Positions 4,575 through 6,908 of a DNA stretch of 6,908 nt are shown in pieces. Each line of letters opens with the position of its first letter. Position 1 is the first letter of the stretch. The position numbers and the translations under genes are program-made. The stretch covers positions 1 through 6,908 of the forward strand of contig DASZOO010000213.1 of the NCBI GenBank assembly GCA_035550775.1. The letters run 5' to 3'. This DNA comes from JAOUEA01 sp035550775. Lineage in GTDB: Bacteria; Actinomycetota; UBA4738; HRBIN12. The notes beneath the pieces were generated by a model. It was not told the origin of the DNA. It did not search any database and saw only the letters and a program-made list of their open reading frames with translations.

Positions 4575-6107
4575 ATGAGGCTTCGACTCGGCGCGGTGCT
4601 GGGCATCGCGTCGGCCGCCGTCGCGCTCGGGGTCGCTCACCTGGTGGCCGCGCTCGTGTCCGGGAACGCGTCTCCGGTGGTCGCCGTCGGCTCGGCCGCG
4701 ATCGATCTCGCCCCCGAGTGGCTGAAGTCGTTCGCGATCCGCACGTTCGGAGAGCAGGACAAGCTCGTGCTCCTCGTGGGCATCGGCGTGGTGCTCACGA
4801 TCCTCGCGGTCGTGCTGGGTGTCGCGTCGGTGCGCCGGCCGCGCACCGGGCTGGCGGGCCTCGCGGCGCTCGGCGCGGCCGGCGCCCTCGCGGCGCTCAC
4901 ACGGCCCGACGCCACCTGGGCAAGCGCGCTGCCGGCGCTGCTCGGCGCCGGGGCCGGGGCGGCGACCCTGCTGAGCCTGCACCGGCGGCTGGTGCCGGTT
5001 CCCGCGATCCCCGAGCCCCCGGCGCCGAAGGCCCTCGATCCGGTGGAGCGGCGGCGCTTCCTCGTGGCCGGCGGCGTCGCGCTCGTCGTCGCGGGGGCTT
5101 CCGCCGCGCTCGGGCAGGTCCTCTCGAGACGGAAGCAGGCCGACGTGTCGCGAGCGGCGGTCACGGTTCCCGATCCGGTGGAGGCGGCGCTCCCCGCCCC
5201 CGCCGGGACCGACTTCGGCATCGACGGGCTCAGCCCCTACTTCACCCCGAACGAGGACTTCTATCGGGTCGATACCGCCCTGATCGTGCCCTCGGTTCCC
5301 GCCGAGGACTGGAGCCTTCGGGTGCACGGCATGGTCGAGCGCGAGCTCACGATCGACTTCGAGCAGCTCATGGGTCGCCCGCTGATCGAACGCGACATCA
5401 CGCTGGCGTGCGTGTCGAACGAAGTGGGCGGCCCGTACGTCGGCAACGCCCGCTGGGTGGGGGCGCCGCTGGCCGACCTGCTCTCCGAGGCGGGTGTCGA
5501 TCCGGCCGCCACCCAACTCGTGTCCACCTCGGACGACGGCTTCACGGCCGGCACGCCGGTGGCGGCGGTCACCGACGGCCGCGATGCGATGCTCGCGATC
5601 GCCATGAACGGCGAGCCGCTGCCGATCGAGCACGGCTTCCCCGACCGCATGGTCGTTCCCGGGCTCTACGGCTACGTCTCGGCCACGAAGTGGGTCGTGG
5701 ACCTCGAGCTCACGACGTTCGAAGCGTTCGATCCGTACTGGATCCGCCGCGGCTGGGCGGAGCGGGCGCCGATCAAGACCCAGTCGCGCATCGACACGCC
5801 GAGGTCGTTCGCGGACGTGCCGCCGGGCGACGTCGTGGTCGCCGGCGTCGCGTGGGCACAGCATCGCGGCATCGACCGGGTCGAGGTGCGGGTCGACGAG
5901 GGTTCCTGGCGGGAAGCCGAGCTCGCCACCGAGGACACGATCGACACGTGGCGCCAGTGGCGCGTCACCGTGCCGCTCACGACCGGGAACCACACGATCA
6001 CGGTGAGGGCCACGGACGCCGAGGGCGATCTGCAGACCACCGAGCGCGTCGAGCCCTTCCCCGACGGCGCTACCGGTCACCACTCGATCGTCGTGCACGT
6101 GAGCTGA
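4575..6107 (+). CDS. Membrane-anchored molybdopterin-dependent oxidoreductase, sulfite oxidase family
   Basis: The chosen ATG gives 510 residues. An N-terminal membrane part has spans near 5-27, 64-85, 92-109 and 118-135, then a cytoplasmic basic linker and ERRRFL (158-163) leading into a fifth span (162-183). The catalytic region follows: a Moco-binding sulfite-oxidase-type domain (about 215-385) with CVSNEVGG, where Cys279 is the expected molybdenum ligand, and EHGFPDRMVVPGLYGY (352-367) followed by the conserved KW (372-373). An Ig-like Mo-co dimerisation domain (about 400-510) has the typical AWAQHRGIDRVEVRVDEG block. Positive-inside residues (87-90, 136-138, 159-161) place the catalytic part outside the cell. 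The physiological substrate is not evident; relatives include sulfite oxidases and MsrP (YedY) reductases. There is no heme domain in the protein and no partner cytochrome in the window. A GTG at 4464 would add 37 residues that break the hydrophobic N-terminus and is disfavoured. No Shine-Dalgarno sequence precedes ATG 4575. Confidence 0.9.
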   Translation: MRLRLGAVLGIASAAVALGVAHLVAALVSGNASPVVAVGSAAIDLAPEWLKSFAIRTFGEQDKLVLLVGIGVVLTILAVVLGVASVRRPRTGLAGLAALGAAGALAALTRPDATWASALPALLGAGAGAATLLSLHRRLVPVPAIPEPPAPKALDPVERRRFLVAGGVALVVAGASAALGQVLSRRKQADVSRAAVTVPDPVEAALPAPAGTDFGIDGLSPYFTPNEDFYRVDTALIVPSVPAEDWSLRVHGMVERELTIDFEQLMGRPLIERDITLACVSNEVGGPYVGNARWVGAPLADLLSEAGVDPAATQLVSTSDDGFTAGTPVAAVTDGRDAMLAIAMNGEPLPIEHGFPDRMVVPGLYGYVSATKWVVDLELTTFEAFDPYWIRRGWAERAPIKTQSRIDTPRSFADVPPGDVVVAGVAWAQHRGIDRVEVRVDEGSWREAELATEDTIDTWRQWRVTVPLTTGNHTITVRATDAEGDLQTTERVEPFPDGATGHHSIVVHVS

Positions 6108-6140
6108 CGGCGGGTTTGGGGGCTCAAGTCCCTGTCGAAG

Positions 6141-6147
6141 AAGGAGG
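6141..6147 (+). promoter_or_regulatory. Strong Shine-Dalgarno sequence at unusual spacing
   Basis: AAGGAGG is a near-perfect anti-SD complement, but only one T separates it from the ATG at 6149, against the usual 5-9 bases. No other standard start codon in the open frame is better placed: GTG at 6173 is 25 bases away and the upstream TTG at 6116 has no site of its own. Confidence 0.6.
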
Positions 6148-6148
6148 T

Positions 6149-6439
6149 ATGAGGATCGTCGCACCCCCCGACGTGCGCTCGCACGTGCAGGAACGCGGAG
6201 GACTGCTGTTCGTGCGCATCCGCAAGGGCTCGGGCGTGCACGCGGGGGGCATCGTGACGCTCGAGACCACGACCGAGCCGCCGCCCGACGCGCTCGACTG
6301 GCGCCGGTTCGAGGCCCGTGGCCTGCTGGTGTTCGTGCCGCGCACGATGCGCCTCCCCCGGACCTTGCACCTGCGCCTGAAGGGCGGGTTCCACCGCCGC
6401 GTCACAGCCCTCTGGAACGGCTGCGCCTACGTGATCTGA
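6149..6439 (+). CDS. Small conserved-looking protein, possibly a cysteine-poor HesB/IscA-like fold
   Basis: The 96-residue product is not confidently recognised. It is soluble, basic and beta-rich by eye: MRIVAPPDV, HVQERGGLLFVRIRKG (12-27), GGIVTLETTTEPP (33-45), a central DWRRFEARGLLVFVP segment, LHLRLKGGFHRRV, and a terminal WNGCAYVI. The IVAPPDVRSHVQERGG opening and alternating strands recall small actinobacterial proteins of HesB/IscA-like type. The Cys residues that bind iron-sulfur clusters in that family are absent; only Cys93 in NGCAYV remains, so cluster binding is not supported. It starts 41 bases after the molybdoenzyme stop with no terminator between, which suggests cotranscription. 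A role in assembly or maintenance of the upstream enzyme is speculation from position only. Coding status is supported by the Shine-Dalgarno sequence, a sensible composition and the absence of a better frame. Confidence 0.65.
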   Translation: MRIVAPPDVRSHVQERGGLLFVRIRKGSGVHAGGIVTLETTTEPPPDALDWRRFEARGLLVFVPRTMRLPRTLHLRLKGGFHRRVTALWNGCAYVI

Positions 6440-6458
6440 CGACTGCGCGCCCGAGGAG

Positions 6459-6504
6459 GATCGGCGGGACCTGTTGCGGGAAAGGGGCGATGGTCCCGAC
6501 GGTC
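6459..6504 (+). terminator. Long imperfect hairpin after the molybdoenzyme operon
   Basis: Bases 6459-6471 pair with 6492-6504 as a 13-bp stem with one mismatch (6464/6499) and one G-T wobble; the inner seven pairs, CGGGACC with GGTCCCG, are perfect. The loop is 20 bases. It begins 20 bases after the stop at 6439, a fitting place for transcript end formation or 3' end protection. There is no T-run and the loop is long, so it is not a classical intrinsic terminator. Confidence 0.35.
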
Positions 6505-6542
6505 GCAGCACCAACGCCTCCGCCGGGTTCGGGCCGCCGACC

Positions 6543-6548
6543 TACGCT
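6543..6548 (+). promoter_or_regulatory. Possible -10 element for the second exported propeller gene
   Basis: TACGCT fits TAnnnT and would give a leader of roughly 25 bases that contains the GGGAGG ribosome binding site. No -35 match is seen at 16-18 bases upstream. The call rests on spacing and a hexamer common in GC-rich actinobacterial promoters. Confidence 0.3.
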
Positions 6549-6567
6549 GAACGTGGAATCGTCTGTC

Positions 6568-6573
6568 GGGAGG
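6568..6573 (+). promoter_or_regulatory. Ribosome binding site for the 3'-terminal gene
   Basis: GGGAGG lies 7 bases before ATG 6581, an ideal spacing, and supports a start at the head of a signal peptide. Confidence 0.7.
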
Positions 6574-6580
6574 CACCACG

Positions 6581-6908
6581 ATGTGTCTCGCCAAGCTCGT
6601 CGCCGCGATCGTCGCTTCGTTCCTGTTGGTCTCGACCGCGCTGCCTGCCGCGGCGGCCGAACCTCCGGTCGTCTCATGGTTCGCCAGATCGGGGATGCGA
6701 CTCGAGGACGTCGCTCGCGACGGTTCGGGCGGCGCGGTGGTCGCCGGGAGGCAGTCATGGGGTGCGGACCACAGCGGCGTGATCGCTCGATACGGGCCCG
6801 ACGGCGACCTCATCTGGAGCGACACGTGGGCGCCGGTCCAAGGCTCGGTTCGAGCCAACGCGGTGGCCGTCGCTCCGAACGGTGGCGTGGTCGCGGTCGG
6901 CGGGATCG
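6581..6908 (+). CDS. Exported propeller-repeat protein, N-terminal part
   Basis: An open frame runs from ATG 6581 to the window end without a stop, giving 109 visible residues. It begins with a Sec-type signal peptide: MCLAK, hydrophobic core about 6-21, and probable cleavage after LPAAAA (residue 26). Cys2 is before the core, so it is not a lipobox. The mature part shows two copies of a propeller-strand pattern: LEDVARDGSGGAVVAG (41-56) and ANAVAVAPNGGVVAVGG (92-108). Between them IARYGPDGDLIWS (68-80) reads like the x-x-(Y/F)-x-x-(D/N)-G-x-x-x-W turn of SBBP or PQQ-like repeat proteins. The full protein probably has several more blades beyond the window. Codon choice is slightly less GC-biased than in the neighbours (AGA, TCA, CGA and TTG occur). 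It may share a surface role with the minus-strand propeller gene, but the repeats differ. The ligand or enzymatic role is unknown. Confidence 0.8.
   Translation, partial: MCLAKLVAAIVASFLLVSTALPAAAAEPPVVSWFARSGMRLEDVARDGSGGAVVAGRQSWGADHSGVIARYGPDGDLIWSDTWAPVQGSVRANAVAVAPNGGVVAVGGI

Noticed and set aside
4512..6164. Minus-strand open frame of 550 residues antisense to the molybdoenzyme
   Set aside because: Its composition is dominated by Arg, Gly, Asp and His with no domain. The opposite strand has the full Moco and dimerisation domains.
4535..6439. Long plus-strand frame that would fuse a shadow of the molybdoenzyme to the small downstream protein
   Set aside because: Only the last 96 codons look like a protein. 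The upstream part is Arg-rich shadow sequence, and a strong Shine-Dalgarno sequence sits at the start of the real part.
6474..6782. Open frame overlapping the start of the last gene
   Set aside because: The frame beginning at 6581 has the ribosome binding site at correct spacing, a signal peptide and repeat motifs; this one has none.
6427..6858. Minus-strand open frames across the right end
   Set aside because: They are antisense shadows with no start site, no domain and composition typical of out-of-phase GC-rich DNA.
1..6908. CRISPR array, tRNA, rRNA, insertion-sequence ends or prophage genes
   Set aside because: No regularly spaced repeats, cloverleaf-like segments, transposase frames or terminal inverted repeats were seen.

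Overview
The window is GC-rich (about two thirds or more GC by eye) and packed with genes. It uses GTG as well as ATG starts, strong GGAGG-type ribosome binding sites and TAnnnT-type -10 elements. Together with an actinobacterial-looking GlnE C-terminus and MscL, this suggests a chromosomal segment of a high-GC actinomycetote. The exact lineage cannot be fixed from the sequence. There are no RNA genes, CRISPR arrays, insertion sequences or phage genes, and no gene-free stretch longer than about 200 bases.

Layout. 1-567 (+) is the C-terminal end of glnE, the glutamine synthetase adenylyltransferase. It overlaps by 4 bases a GTG-started classical short-chain dehydrogenase (564-1385), which is followed by the mechanosensitive channel gene mscL (1468-1833). 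Convergent to these is a minus-strand pair: an exported beta-propeller protein with seven blade-like motifs (4381-2630), then 7 bases later a multi-pass membrane protein that looks like a tandem duplication (2622-1867). A divergent intergenic region (4382-4574) holds a -10 element for the minus-strand pair, a possible overlapping plus-strand -10, a 17-bp palindrome and a 9-bp-arm inverted repeat. Rightward from it run a membrane-anchored sulfite-oxidase-family molybdopterin oxidoreductase (4575-6107) and a small protein (6149-6439), probably one operon. After a 141-base gap with a long imperfect hairpin and a possible promoter, a second exported propeller-like protein starts at 6581 and runs off the window end.

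Function. The left part is housekeeping: nitrogen control, a generic reductase and osmotic safety. The centre and right are dominated by the cell envelope: two exported propeller proteins, a polytopic membrane protein and an extracytoplasmic molybdoenzyme. I see no defence, mobile or biosynthetic island and no clear undescribed system. The points most worth following are the probable dual Sec/Tat architecture of the molybdoenzyme, its structured leader, the propeller plus duplicated-membrane-protein pair, and the small downstream protein whose Shine-Dalgarno sequence almost touches its start codon.
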